In this document: in pieces, positions 10,900 through 23,129 of the stretch
How positions within the stretch are numbered: the stretch's first letter is position 1
How the letters are laid out: each line of letters starts with the position of its first letter
Source of the DNA: Eupeodes corollae
Lineage: Eukaryota > Arthropoda > Insecta > Diptera > Syrphidae
Direction of reading: 5' to 3'
Assembly (NCBI RefSeq): GCF_945859685.1
Contig: NC_079147.1
Span: 54,094,946-54,158,945, forward strand
Length of the DNA: 64,000 nucleotides
Notes under the pieces: model-generated
What the model was told of the DNA's origin: nothing
Databases searched by the model: none
Seen by the model: the letters and a program-made list of their open reading frames with translations, nothing else
Program-made: the position numbers and the translations under genes

Positions 10900-12800
10900 A
10901 ATGATTTATTCTCTCTTATTGAAATGGCATCTACCAACACGTGTAGCAGGAAGATTAGTAAGCTTAAATATTTCTTAAAATACAAAAAAGACTTATAAAA
11001 TGTAGGACTTTACTAGCGTTGCAATACCCTTCAGTTTTGCAGATGGTATTTTAGAGTGAAGGGTTCATTTTTTAAATCATTCTTTCCATGTTATTACCGG
11101 TTCAAACTGAAGGCAACGCATAAATTACTTGAATAAATGCACTTTCTTCAAAAAACAAAAACAACAAAATAAAAACATTTCCACCAAAAATTTAATAGTT
11201 TTATCCATTACCTGTTTCGTATGTCGAAAGTTGCGTCCTCTTTATTATTTTGTATTCTTTCAAAATGTTTGCAGTTTTGTGTTTTGGAGCGCGAAAAATG
11301 TGCATGTCCGTTGCCGCGTCGCTTGTCCAATCCACCAAATTATATTAAAGTTTGAATAGAGTGACTGACCAAATAAAACGTTTTCAAACTACATATATAA
11401 GGTCATAGACCTATAAAATGTATTATTAATTAAAACAAACATGCATTGCGATCACATTAATCAAGAGGTTAATGTTGCCCAAAATTTAAAACAAAAATGC
11501 ACTGCACATATGAATAACTATAACAATTTTTGTTTATTTGGGTCAATTTTATCGTATTTTTTATTCAGGTTAATATACAACACCAAATATACACCCACAA
11601 GTTTTAAAACCGTTAAAACAAATTATTAAATCTTATTGGTGCGTGAGGTTAATTTTAATTATTTTATAATTACTTTCCATCTTTTAAAATACAAAACGAA
11701 ATCAAAAAATTACCGGAAAATAATTTTACATCGAACACGCGTTCGTATATTTTCAACAGTAGGTACGTGTTTGGGGCGAAAGCAACCGGTTAACTGAAGA
11801 CCCAAACGGGTCTACAAGTAGTTTTATTCTTCAAGACTTCAAGGTAAGGCCAGAATCAAAGAAAGATATTTAAGCCGCTTAGAAAGAGTATAAACTGATA
11901 TCTATCTGATGGTAAACGGCACGACGACGACGCACGGTGGCGGTAAGTTTGTTTACCATCGTTTTGGATGAAAGAAATTTGCTACTTGCTACGACTTAAC
12001 ACTGCTGGCTGTTATTGGTATAAAAATGTTTAAAGAGAAGAAGAGTTTACTTAAATAAAACTTTTAAGAGTTTGGTTTAAATTATATATGAAGAAGAAGA
12101 AGTCTTTATGATTGGTATAACTTGACGAACTGTAAACAGAGAGGTAAGGCCCATCGAGTATTATTAAATGTTACTTAAGAGAAATTACCGGCGTTTTAAA
12201 CACTGTTTGTGATACTGATAAGAAAGTACACGCGCTTATGTTATCAATTCGATCTTGTTGCAAAGAACGTTATTTTCACTTTGTGAAAAAAAAAGATATT
12301 TAAATTCAGGTGTGGGAAAGTAACTAAAAGTTTTTAAGAATCTACAATTTTGAATTGTTAACTTGTAGTTTGAAATAAAATGAATTATGTAAGAATAAAT
12401 CTGTGGTGTTGTTGCATCATGTAAAGGTGTTTAAGTTAATCCAACTTTTAAGTGTTATATCTTTCAGATAACGCCATCAGACACTTAATGGTGTTAGATT
12501 ATCCACAAACAAAATTATTAACTTGACTTACGAAACAAGAAAAAGGGAGTTGATTTTAATGAAAGAGTTGTAGTCAAACACAGTTTGTTCACATGGTAAT
12601 CTTGTTGAATGGTATTTTTAGCTTTCTTAACAAAATGGTGAAATTATGCAATGATAACAATAAATCAGCAAAATTATAAGGAAAAACATTTATTATTATA
12701 CAAATTCGAAAGAAAGTGGAAAAATAACAACCTTATTATGTCATTTGATTGGCATTACATAAATAATATACAAAATGTTTTAACAATTGCTTCTTAATTC
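10900..12800. other. Stretch without a supported gene
   Basis: AT-rich, only short random open frames. A GC-richer patch at 11750-11960 (ACACGCGTTC; CTTCAAGGTAAGGCC, with a donor-like GTAAG near 11842) could be an untranslated first exon, but nothing downstream supports a gene. Confidence 0.35.
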
Positions 12801-13530
12801 TTACATACTTACTTAAGGTGGCGCTATAGTCATGTGTAAACTAGGGCCTCACCCATTAAACTTCTCCATCTAGCTCGGTCAGTAGGTAGATGTCTCCAGT
12901 TTCGCGCTCCAACTTGGGTGAAGTCACTTCCTACTTGTGCGCTCCACCTGATCCGCGGTCTTCCTCTACTGCGCTGTTCTGGTGGTGACAGTGCATCACC
13001 TTGTCTAAAACTTTTTTCGACATCGAAAGGTTCTGTTAAGTTGTTTTAGACGTTCACATATTACGGCAGTGAAGATTTTGTAAGCGATGTTAAGAAGCAT
13101 GGACTGATTTCTCTATAGTTAGTGCAGTTTAGAGATACTCCTTTTTTAAGGATCAAGCAAAAAATACTGAGGTTCTATTCATGATTTCTTAGGGCCATTT
13201 TTTACAGATAAGTTGGTACATGCTCTAAACCAAGCCATTCCATATCCTCAACATTGACTGCGGTTCCACTATGATGTTTCTGATTTCGTCTTTGTATCCT
13301 TCGGTTCTAGGTGTATGTATCTGTGAATTTCGTTTCACCTGTTCATAAAATTTTCCAACTTCATTCCTGCTTTTAAACCTCTCAACATCCTCGACAGCAC
13401 GCTTCTCATGCCCTTTCTTTTTCCGTCTGAGAAGTCCGTGTTCGCTTTCCTCTTCTGCTCATGAGCAGCTCTCGTCCTTTTATACAGCACCGCTTTGCGT
13501 GCCTCTTGTTTGGCCTTAGCTCAGCCTAAG
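12801..13530 (-). pseudogene. TAAG-tailed LINE, copy C (3' end plus internal deletion)
   Basis: On the minus strand it ends at CTTAAGTAAGT (12806-12815), with the family 3' signature GGTGGCGCTATAGTC and the C-terminal coding block (CTAGCTCGGTC, CCACCTGATCCGCGGTC). Near 12985 it jumps to RT motif B sequence (GACAGTGCATCACCTTGTC), so the YADD and thumb regions are deleted; a second jump leads to the pre-RT region (13020-13510). No frame survives. Confidence 0.7.
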
Positions 13531-13539
13531 GGGAGATTT

Positions 13540-15150
13540 TAAATAGGTAATTGTTTTATTGGTCGAGGCGATCAATAAGATTCAATAAAATATCGAAGTA
13601 ATATTGAAATAAAAAGGGGTGAATTTCACCAACAACGTATTGATTGAAGTGTGTGCCAGGAAACTTTTTAATGGAAGTTTACCAAGTTTAATTATAAGCT
13701 GAAAATTATTCTTCAAAAAATAATTAAGAAATAAAAATATTGAGTGGAAAACCTTGACCGAAGTCAGGATTTAAAACCAGGATATGTTACGAAAACAAAA
13801 AATAAAAATTGAAATTTTGAGATTGACAGAAGTTCAATTCTTGAAAAAATGTATGGTAAAAAAATCTATGGAAATTATAAGATAGACAATCTTTGGAAAA
13901 ACGCAACTGATAAAAATCATGCCTTTTCCGAGTTGTTAAGCCAATATGTGAACCAACCGTCGCACAGCTCTTTGGTGTGGAACCCTTTTGCACGCTTTGG
14001 TAAGACCTGTTAAATTTGCTTTCCCATTTACTGATGGTCCAGGTTTCAACTGAAGTCTTCCAGAATTTTGGGAGTCGAAGTGAGAATTGTTAAAAAGAGG
14101 TAAGCAAAACGGAAAGTTAAACTTTGGATAGAAGTTAATAAATACATATATACTAAAAGTCGATTGAGTTGTAGCATGTTAAAGCTCCCCATACCATAAC
14201 ACCGTACGGCTATGATGTGCTTCCGAAATAAGATCACCGTGTTTCAGATATTGCAAATACAAGTTGTATATTATTTTGATTTATATGGATTCAAATTTTA
14301 GATTTAATCAATAATTCAAAGCATTTTCTACGTGAACTTAATAAGCTTATTGTTATTGGTCTATAGTAAGTGGCCTCGCAAGTGCTTTTGTCTTGTTTTA
14401 ATAAGGAAATAATGTTTGCTTTTTACATTTCGAAGGAAAATAACTTATTTTTAAAGAACTATTGAAAAATCTGAGCCCACTCTTTTGAACATTTTAAAAA
14501 TAAACATCATTGCATCATATTCCACAGATTTTTTTGCGTTTGAATTCTTAAAAACACCACGAATATCTTTTTTTTGGAAATAAAATGATTCCTTTGTTTA
14601 TTAATTCTATTTTCAATATACAGAAGAGATTCATCTATAATATTATCTAATTAACAATTAACCATCGAGTTATTTAAGTTAGAGTGACTGGAGTTCGATA
14701 CCTTAATAGTGTTGACTCTTTTAGAGCAGGAATATTAGTTTGCTTTTTTTTTAAATAATTTTTGCAATATTCCAGAACAACTTACTTGCATATTGCACAC
14801 TTTGAAGTTTTTGGTTTCAAGTATTATTTCTGTAAGTGTTAATTGACTCTGCACTAAGTACTTTGACCTCTTTCTTTGACACTTTCGTGTCAAATTTTTT
14901 CAATAATATCCTTTAATTGACAAAACGGTGACCCAGAAACCCCTAACTCAATTGGTAAGTGATCTGAGCAAAGTTATTTTAGAACTACAGGTTAACTTAA
15001 GTGAAGCAGTTCCTCATGGGAAGTAAGTTATTTTTATTTCTTATATGTACAATTCAATACAGATTCGATTTTAATAAGAACAATAACGTAAGATAACGTT
15101 ACAAAAACAAAAAAAAAAAAATTACCACCGAATGAAATCATTTTGAAGGC
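13540..15150. other. Stretch without a supported gene
   Basis: Only short open frames, none with recognisable motifs. No shared repeats noticed. Confidence 0.35.
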
Positions 15151-15154
15151 AATA

Positions 15155-15281
15155 CCTTCATTAATTCAAGATTTATCGAGAATCGAATATGAATTTTTAA
15201 CAATTTTGAGTACTGTTTTTTTGTAGATTTCAACTTTTATGAAAAAAGTGACTGGTAGATTCAAAACTATTTTATGTAAGA
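15155..15281 (+). repeat. Repeat R, copy 2, left part
   Basis: Matches the ~175-bp units of repeat R (ATCGAATATGAATTTTTAAC, TTTTTTGTAGATTTCAAC, GACTGGTAGATTC). It is cut at 15281 by a Helitron and continues at 17111. Confidence 0.65.
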
Positions 15282-17110
15282 CTAGCGGCTCGGTACGTGC
15301 TTCGCTACGTATAGAGCATGGTACTAAAAACATGATTATTAAGTTCATTAATTCAAACAAAAAAATTACCCAAATGATATGTTGTTTATATTATATTTAT
15401 CAGCAAAGAGTAAAAACTAAAAAATCAAAAAGGGTTGGGTACTCTTACTATGGTGGGTCTATATGGGTTAGTCTAAAACAGTTGGATAAACATTATTTTT
15501 AGTTTTCCCATTTTGAGCATGAATAAATAAACAGTTAGGGGTACCGGCTCTGAAACAGGCAACATAAAGTATTGGCCATGTGAAAAACATGATTCCTCCA
15601 TATTGACACCACAAACGTGAAGTGTTTGCCCTTGGGCCTTATTTTTGAACATCGCAAATGATAAACCCACAGGATATTGTAATCTTTTGAATTCAAATGG
15701 CAAATCAATTGGAATCATAGGGATACGTGGTATCAAACATACTTCTCCTTTTGATTTACCAGTTAAAATTGTAGCTTCAAACAAATTTGGCAATAACTTT
15801 TTCACTGCCAATCTGGTGCCATTACACAGTTTTGGTGGATTAATATTTCGCAATAATATAATCAAAGAACCAATTTTCAGATTCAAGCAATGCGGTGGTA
15901 TACCAGCCGGTTCCAATGTATTTAAAAATTCAATTGGATGATTCATTGCCTCATCTTGATTATAAGACTGTCAATTGATTTATCTGTCGTGACTACACCT
16001 GGCTAAAAATGGTGATTGGTACCAATCATGATTTCTCTAATTCTGAAGAATATTCGGAAAAACACATTCAACTCAACTCATCTATAGATTGCTCAATTAT
16101 ACAAAAATTGTTCGATTGGTATTTTTCCATCACCAATTTCTAACAATTGTTTCGATAACTCATGGGCAGTTGCATCAGTAGGTGAGTACGCATATGTGTC
16201 AGTGTCAATTTTCGTACATATCTCCAAAAAACTGATGACTTCACACAATCAATAGGAGTTGATCGGGGAATGACAGGCAATTTTTGACGAAAATCCCCTG
16301 ACAGCAATATCAGGATTTACCGCGTAAATCCTGCATTGTTCGATTCAATGCTTCTATTGTTCTTTTATTCGCCATTGTGCACTCATCCCATAAAATAATT
16401 GACATTAATCGGAGAACTTTATCCAGAATTTGTCGAAGAAGCAAGTTGGAGTTTCAATCACCCATATGTACATTCAATGGCAATTTTAATGCAGATTGTG
16501 CATTAGACCACCTTCTAATAATGAAGCAGCAATTCTCGAAGATGCAAGTGCCAATGCAATTTTCTGTTACGATCGAATAGTCGCTAAAATCAATGATACA
16601 ACGAAAGTTTTTCCTATAATATAATCCACCTGCATTATTGTAAACGGCTTGCATGATTGTGTCATACACATGTTTTTTTTTTTTGAATATTCAATTTGGT
16701 TATTTTCTATTGTACATATAAACGTTAATCATTAGAATTGAACTCCTGCTCACGTTGCTATTCACGATTAAAAAAATTATTTATCTCACAATTTGGTGCG
16801 GTCATACCCAATTGAGCTAATGCTTTATTTATCGTTAGATAAATATCTTCAATTATTATTACAGCTTCGTTTTACATTTCCAAGGTATTAGTACAAATTG
16901 TTTGTATAAGGGAGAATAAAAAGATGTTGATTTTACACCTTTTTCAAGATTTTTTTTTAAATTTTCTCTTCGTACAAACCTTCTCTGGAGTTTATCGAAT
17001 AATTCAAGACCGAAATTAGCCAAATCAGTAAAGGCATTGTTGAGTTATAACATTACAACGAAAAGTGTTAATGATTTTTATATATGTATGTATATACATA
17101 TGTATGTAGA
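15282..17110 (-). mobile_element. Helitron, internally deleted, both termini present
   Basis: Minus-strand 5' end TCTACATACATATG at 17110, followed by the family string ATAACTCAACAATGCC and GATTTGGCTAATTTCGGTC. The 3' end reads GAGCCGCTAG at 15282. Just inside it a strong hairpin forms (TACGT...ACGTA arms, about 15293-15310). Host bases are A and T at the junctions, the normal Helitron A/T target, with no duplication. At 1.83 kb it lacks room for the Rep nuclease, and only helicase remnants remain. Confidence 0.8.
15480..16440 (-). pseudogene. Helitron PIF1-like helicase remnant
   Basis: Decayed helicase half of a RepHel protein. The upstream part (16330-16420, minus) encodes the Walker B block around 'IILWDECTM'. 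The downstream open frame at 15473-15946 holds [44 protein letters not shown] and the late helicase motif [13 protein letters not shown], followed by CFSHGQ. The consensus at that motif is FAMTINKSQGQ, so the TI-to-FK change would itself be damaging. Stops lie between the blocks. Confidence 0.75.
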
Positions 17111-17450
17111 TGACATGAGTTTGAAGTCAATATTTTAATTTCCAAAAAGATATTTAAGTTGAAAATTAATTCTAACCAACTTTTAGTAGGTTTTAGTAGT
17201 TTTTTAGATTTTTATCACCATTTTACCCGATGTCAAACGTTATTCTTCGTTGCCTTCAATTATTTTGGAGACAAACTCATTTTTTTTCTCGTATAACAAG
17301 TATTAAAGGTGATAATTATTTGTTTCAGCTTTTTTGATTCATAAAAATAAGCTTGTTGAATTTTTTTCAAAATTTTATTAATAAGTAGTATCACGTCACA
17401 ATATTTAATATAAAACAATATTGTATGGGAATTATTGTTATTTCTAGTCT
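17111..17450 (+). repeat. Repeat R, copy 2, right part
   Basis: Continues the repeat unit broken at 15281: TGAGTTTGAAGTCAATATTT, AAAAAGATATTTAAGTTG, then GTTGCCTTCAATTATTTTGG and TATTAATAAGTAGTATCACG, which match the unit-to-3'-block transition of copy 1 (5920-6230). The end block with CGTACG repeats is missing. Confidence 0.65.
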
Positions 17451-20400
17451 TAAAAAATTTGAAAAAAAAATTCTAGCGCGAATCTTCTTAAAATGTTAAT
17501 TGCCAAGTGCGAACTTAATCGACCCAGTGGATTAAGCCGTGCCTTGGGGCGATTGCAGACAGACGAATGAAATTGGGGGACATTCTTTTTTCGAGTTCAC
17601 TACCATGGTAATTTTTGATTAAGATCTCTAGTTCCATTTCTTTTTTCAATGCAAAACTTGCCATAGAGTTCCTATATGTCACGAGTAAAAATGATGTTTG
17701 TTTTATTATAATTTTTATTTGAACGTTCTATGGCCCTAATATCCTACTAACCCTACTTAAATTACAACTAATAATAAATCCTTTATTCCTACAAGCCTTA
17801 TGTAATGTTGTCTTATCCATTAAATATCTCAAGGATATACCTACATAATTTGCCTTGAATTTACTTTACTTTTTTGTTTTAATTTATGCATACATGTACG
17901 TATGTACATTATACAGAGCTTATAAAGTCAATATTTAGGGTAAAACTGAAACTAACATTTACTTTTAAAATCTTAAATGTACTGGACTGTTTTGCCTAAG
18001 TTAAGTCTTAAAATATAAAATGAGCAGAATTGAACACATTCTCCATTCAGGAATATTCATATTCCCCTTTTAGCATTTAAAAATAACGAAAGAGCTAAGA
18101 AAGAAGTTACTCTACAAATCGCAATTCCAATTTTCGATAGCATCTGTAAAAGTATTTAATAACACCACCTAGAAAATATGCAACATTAAGTGCGTTTTTT
18201 TGGAATTCCATATAAAGTACAGTGAGAAATTGCCAACAAAACGATCCGCAGTAGCTAGATTTTTGTATTTAGAAATTGGTACAACTGAAAGATGAAACAA
18301 TTGTGAGAATAATAATAAAAAAACACAAATAGAAGAAAGTTTTGTTAAAATCAAAAGTTAAAATTAACTTAGCAAAAAAACTAAATAAAAGGAATCAAAT
18401 AGACAATTTTCAAGAAGAAATGGTAAGAAAACATCTTTAAATTGAGTTTCTATAAAAAAAGTTAATTTAACAATTGCTTCAAGGAGTGGGTTTGTTCGTA
18501 GACTGCTACATTAGCATGTAGTGTTGAAGGGAGCTTGAAGCTCGCCTCAATTTTTTATATACCTGAATAGAGTTCAAATTAGTTTGATTCAACTCGAATC
18601 CCGTCAAGTCAAAATTTGTGAAAAAAACCTGTATGGAGGAGTTGGTTTTACAGGTAATACATTACGGTCTGTTTATTTGCATGTTTGTGTACAAAAAATA
18701 CAGGTTTTTTTTAATCAAATTACAAACAAAAAGTGGACATGGAGTAGATAGTATATTCTTATATGGGGCTGAATTAATCAGTTCTTCATTGTTCAACACA
18801 TCGAAAATCGAAACACCATTTGCATTTAAGAAAATGCTGTCATACTTAATAATTTTTAAATCTTCTTGTGCAGTGCAAACACCAAAAAGATTTATTAAAT
18901 CCAGAGATAAACCTTTAGTGGAAACATAGCAAAACTTAATTTATCTTTTCTATTGTTTTCTCTTGCAAAATAAGCTCAGTTAGTCCATTTTCACTAACAA
19001 AACTAAATAACAGTAATCCTCAATGGAAAACACACATGATTTCAAATGCACAATTACTCAACGAACACAGCCATCGAGATACAAATGCAATATCAATCTC
19101 ACCAGCATTTGAGAACGAAATCTCGTATAAATGTCAAAAACCCATCCATAGTAAGGTTATACTCGAACTTTTATCGGTGTTATTCATACTATGGATATTT
19201 TGTTTGTTATTCGTGTAAAACATTACTATACTATGGATATATTTTCCAACAAAACACGGGTATTATGTATATTCATTTTAATAATTTAATTGTTATTACT
19301 TAATTAAATTTATCTGGTTTTCATCATTGATTTAAATTTAGTGTTTAAGAATACGAGAACTTCGGCGTATCACATATTTTATTTTTCCTAGATTTTCTTT
19401 ACAAAAAATATTGTGTTTTTCTTTTTAATTAATTGACAGTTACAACTTTCATTACAGCCAATTATTATTAATAAATCATAATGGAAAAACCTTCCTCACA
19501 AACCATTGAAGAGTAAATCATTGTACTTTTTTGGATTGAAAAGCCTCCAGATGTGTGTCAATTTAATAATAATTAAATTGTTGTGAAGAAAGTAATGAAA
19601 CAATTAACTAAGCCTTAAAATCACGGCCCAAGTATCCAACAGCCGTTCGACCAGCAAAGCGATGCGGCGGCGGCGCGGCGCGGCGCGGCACCACCGTGGT
19701 GCTACGTGGTGCTATACAAATCAGCAAGAACATTTTTTACATTATCACTTAATGTTTTTATCGTTCCCACTTGCATATATCATTGATGCAGACCTTTGAT
19801 GCAGATGAACAAAACGTTTTTCGCATGGTAATTAAGCAATTGCAATACCAGATACAATATATTTTTCTGAACCATTGAAATTCGCCCATCATCAACTTAC
19901 AACAACGGAATAAATTATAACTGAAACTGTTGTTTAACCACTGATTAATGACCGACTAGCGGGTTAGTTTTTTGCTCTGTGATGTGTCAGAAAAGCTTGG
20001 AGCCATCTTAGCCGCCGCATTGTTTAAACGATGCGAACTGATTCGGTCAGTAAGTCAGTTGATTCCATTTTTCCATTCAGAGTCATCATCATCATCAACA
20101 CCTTTTAGCTTGTGGGAGACAAAAAACGCTTCGTCATTGCAGTTATGGTCGATCTCCTCAAAAAAGCTTAACAAAAAAGGTGTTGATGTGTCTAGAAGTT
20201 GGCTTATAAAGAGCAACATTAATAAAGTAATTGGTATACCTTCTAGGTTCCTAACTGAATGCACTCTTGACTTGTTCAAGGATGCATGGAAATAGAAAAT
20301 TCATCTTGCTGGGTTGGTAATATATTGAATTTGACAGCACTGATTCGGAACGCAAGCTCGTTAGAGGACTGACAACCGAGGAAAAATTGTGAGAGATTAA

Positions 20401-20960
20401 GCGGGTTTTTAGATTAACATTTAGCTTGTTAATGTTTATCTATATTTACCTTTTTTCAGGTCAAAAGAAAAACTTTTCGATTTTCATGGCTCAGAGAAAG
20501 AAAGTTTTTTATCATCTCAATATTCATTCTTTTTTGGTTTCAAACAGCATAAATAGTTTTTCGAGACAAATCAAAAACTTGAACTTTTTGAGATGTCTTA
20601 TAAGGCTTATACGCTTTGTATATTTACTCTTGGATCTATAATATACAAAAGTCAGTGAAAATTTGTCATTAACAACAACGTCTATACTGTAGTTTTGTTT
20701 TGTTCTATAAAATGGATGTGGCATTGAAAATGTTTAATTGTCTTTTCAATATAAATTGATAGTTTTTAGATTTTAAATGACATAAATTTATATAAAACAG
20801 ACCGTTTAAATAGCCGGATTGCTTTCCAAACCTATGAATTCTTCAGTTAACTCCGATAAGGGTTTAACCTGCTATTTGTCAAACAATCAAGGTAGCGGAG
20901 CATGATTTTGTGGTATTACAATCCTTCAAACCCTGGGTTATTAGTTGAAGCCGATAACAA
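17451..20960. other. Long AT-rich stretch without a supported gene
   Basis: Short open frames only. The most notable point is a GC-rich island at 19664-19712 inside otherwise AT-rich DNA, described separately. Confidence 0.4.
19664..19712. repeat. GC-rich CGG/CGCGG microsatellite with perfect palindrome
   Basis: GCGGCGG and GCGGC units run from about 19664 to 19690, followed at 19688-19702 by GCACCACCGTGGTGC, a perfect 7-bp-arm palindrome, and a near repeat of its right half (GTGGTGC) 8 bp on. Confidence 0.7.
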
Positions 20961-20964
20961 CATA

Positions 20965-21420
20965 GAAATAGAGGCTTGGATTCGACCCACACTGTAAACT
21001 TCTCATCCTGTATGTCGTTGCACAAAATTGTTTTGGAGATAAAATCGTTTTTTGTGCGTATATTTTTGAGGTAAATAATATTTTTTTTTTTCAATTTTTT
21101 CGATTTAGAAAAAAATAAACGTTACTTGCTTTTTTCCAAAAATATACTGGTTTGGTATCACGTTACAATATATTAGCGTTATTGGTTCGTGAGATATTTA
21201 GGACTTACCAAAATCTTCATCTTTTTTTAAACTGATATAGTAAAAAACACCCGCGCAATTTTCTTGAGTGCCCTTTCTGCATCTTTCTGAATTATTATCT
21301 ATTTGAAGTCGAAATCTCCTCTGGACGATAAAAATGTAGCGAACGCTTGGACCGGACGTACGAACGTATGTACACACGTACGCACCAGATATCTTTCTAA
21401 AAATCTTTTATTTCTACTCT
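20965..21420 (+). repeat. Repeat R, copy 3, left part
   Basis: Opens with GGCTTGGATTCGACCCACAC and AACTTCTCATCC (5' end of R), then jumps to the 3' block (TTGCACAAAATTGTTTTGG at 21015) with no tandem unit, and runs to the CGTACG region and CTTTTATTTCTACTCT, where the LINE at 21421 interrupts it. Confidence 0.75.
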
Positions 21421-21446
21421 TACTTACTTACTTACTTAAGGTGGCG

Positions 21447-22589
21447 CTACAGTCCGGGGTGGACCTGGGCCTCAACCAACAAGCGTTTCCAGCCCGCTCG
21501 GTCCCTAGCTAGCTGTCTCCAGTTTCGCACGCCAAGTTGGTTGAGGTCCTCTCCCACCTGGGTGCGCCACCTGATTCGCGGTCTTCCTCTACTGCGCCGT
21601 CCCTCGGGATTGGATTCGAAGACCTTCCGGGCTGGAGCGTTGATGTCCATCCGCTCTACATGATCTAGCCATCTAAGCCGTTGGACTTTAATTCTGCTAA
21701 CTAGGTCAGTGTCGCTGTACAGCCCGTACAGTTCGTCGTTATATCTTCTCCTCCATTCTCCATCTATGCGCACGGGACCAAAAATCACCGGAAGAATTTT
21801 TCTCTCGAAGCATCCTAAGACGCTCTCATCTTTCTTTGACAGGGTCCAGGCCTCAGCGCCATAAATGAGAACCGGGATGATGAGTGTCTTATAGATGGTG
21901 ATTTTACATGCTCGAAAGAGGACTTTACTTCTCAATTGCCTTCTAAGTCCAAAAAAGCAGCGATTTTCAAGAGTTATCCTTGGTTTGATTTCAGCGCTGG
22001 TGTCGTTGCCTGTATTAATAGCAGTGCCTAGGTAGACAAAGTCCTTAACTACCTCAAAGTTATAGTTGTCCATGGTGACGTTTTGTCCAAGACGTCGTCG
22101 TTCAGTGTCCTTTTTTGATGACAGCATATACTTGGTCTTGCCTTCATTGACCACTAAACCCATCTTCTTCGCTTCCGTCGCAATGCTCAAAAACGCTCCA
22201 CTAACATCACGCTTTGATCTTCCAATTATGTCAATATCATCTGCGTATCCGAGTAATTGGATGGACCTTTGGAAGATTGTGCCTCTAGTTTTGACAGTTG
22301 AGTTTTGCACAATTCTTTCCAGAACGATGTTGAAGAAGTCGCATGACAGTGCATCACCTTGTCTAAAACATTTTTTGACATCAAATGCATCGGTAAGATC
22401 TTTTCCGACCTTGATAGAGCAGCGTGCATTCTCCATCGTCATTCTGCACAAACGGATAAGTTGGACAGGGATGCCAAAACTAGACATTGCTCGGTAGAGC
22501 TCTTCCCTATAGATGCTGTCATACGCGGCTTTAAAATCGATAAAGAGATGGTGGGTATCGATTTGAAGCTCCTGGGTTTTTTCCAACAT
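21447..22589 (-). CDS. LINE reverse transcriptase, C-terminal 380 codons open
   Basis: RNA-directed DNA polymerase domain of a non-LTR retrotransposon, which would nick-prime and copy LINE RNA at a new site. From the first ATG: motif A FIDFKAAYDSI (residues 16-26), FRQGDALSCDFF (75-86, motif B), LLGYADDIDIIG (112-123, catalytic YADD 115-118), the thumb with KTKYMLSS, then the C-terminal FVYLGTAINTG, PVLIYGAEAWTL and KVQRLRWLDHVERMD, ending just before the 3' tail. The frame is open over 380 residues, but the protein is not whole: the ATG is internal, and the RT fingers and endonuclease lie upstream in other frames or are missing. It marks a fairly young copy, not a functional gene. Confidence 0.75.
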   Translation of the reverse strand: MLEKTQELQIDTHHLFIDFKAAYDSIYREELYRAMSSFGIPVQLIRLCRMTMENARCSIKVGKDLTDAFDVKKCFRQGDALSCDFFNIVLERIVQNSTVKTRGTIFQRSIQLLGYADDIDIIGRSKRDVSGAFLSIATEAKKMGLVVNEGKTKYMLSSKKDTERRRLGQNVTMDNYNFEVVKDFVYLGTAINTGNDTSAEIKPRITLENRCFFGLRRQLRSKVLFRACKITIYKTLIIPVLIYGAEAWTLSKKDESVLGCFERKILPVIFGPVRIDGEWRRRYNDELYGLYSDTDLVSRIKVQRLRWLDHVERMDINAPARKVFESNPEGRRSRGRPRIRWRTQVGEDLNQLGVRNWRQLARDRAGWKRLLVEAQVHPGL

Positions 22590-22686
22590 CTGCTGTAGTG
22601 TGAATATTTGGTCGCTAGTGGACTTTCCTGGTCTGAAGCCACACTGATAAGGACCAATCAGGTTGTTGACGAATGGCTTCAGACGT

Positions 22687-22994
22687 TCACATAATACGGC
22701 AGAGAAGATCTTGTATGCAATGTTGAGGAGACTGATGCCTTTGTCGTTGGCCCAATTTAGAGGGTTTTCTTTCTATGCTGAGATTCCACTCATCGGGCAT
22801 GCTTTCTTCCGACCATATTTTGCAGATGCGTTGGTGCATGCTCCCTACCAAGCCATCGCCTGCTACTTTGAATAGTTCGGCGGCGATACCGTCAGCTCCA
22901 GCAGCTTTGTTTGACTTAAGTTTAGATATAGCTATCTTCACTTCGTCAAGGTCGGGTAGGCGGAATTGTTGATCTGCGTCGCCGAGGTTGAGTG
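22687..22994 (-). pseudogene. RT N-terminal linker of LINE copy D, frameshifted
   Basis: Encodes PLNLGDADQQFRLPDLDEV, ISKLKSNKAAGADGIAAEL and HQRICKIWSEESMPDEWN, the conserved entry to the RT domain, then loses frame near 22770 before rejoining the main frame near 22590 (the GFRPGKST-type block sits in between). The LINE is cut at 22994, so the endonuclease is absent. Confidence 0.75.
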
Positions 22995-23127
22995 GTACGT
23001 ACACACGCACGCACATACATCTTTCTAAAAATCTTTTATTTCGACTCTAGGGACCTTGAAACGTCGAGAAATGTCAAAATTTTCAATTTGACAAATCGGA
23101 CCCATTACAATAACTTCCTATAAGAAG
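22995..23127 (+). repeat. Repeat R, copy 3, right part
   Basis: Resumes in the CGTACG region, repeating the last ~55 bp of the left part, then CTCTAGGGACCTTGAAACG, TTTTCAATTTGACAAATCGG and the terminal palindrome TAACTTCCTATAAGAAGTTA (23109-23128). Confidence 0.75.
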
Positions 23128-23129
23128 TT

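Larger units (their letters stand above)
21421..22994 (-). mobile_element. TAAG-tailed LINE, copy D (best-preserved RT)
   Basis: 5'-truncated non-LTR retrotransposon. The minus-strand 3' end is a TAAG repeat (21421-21438) preceded by the family end block GGTGGCGC. The 5' end at 22994 joins repeat R directly. It is flanked by an unusually long, slightly diverged duplication of repeat R sequence (21366-21420 and 22995-23048). The short-repeat tail and the protein type ('craniofacial development protein 2-like' endonuclease-RT of insect annotations) suggest an RTE-like LINE; the clade is inference. Confidence 0.8.

Noticed and set aside
11750..12000. Candidate 5' exon with a donor-like site
   Set aside because: No downstream coding exon could be joined to it.
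18618..18929. 103-codon open frame
   Set aside because: No motif, no signal of splicing or family membership; AT-rich codon content looks like chance.
19972..20295. 107-codon open frame
   Set aside because: No recognisable domain and a low-complexity Ser run from a TCATCA microsatellite; likely chance.
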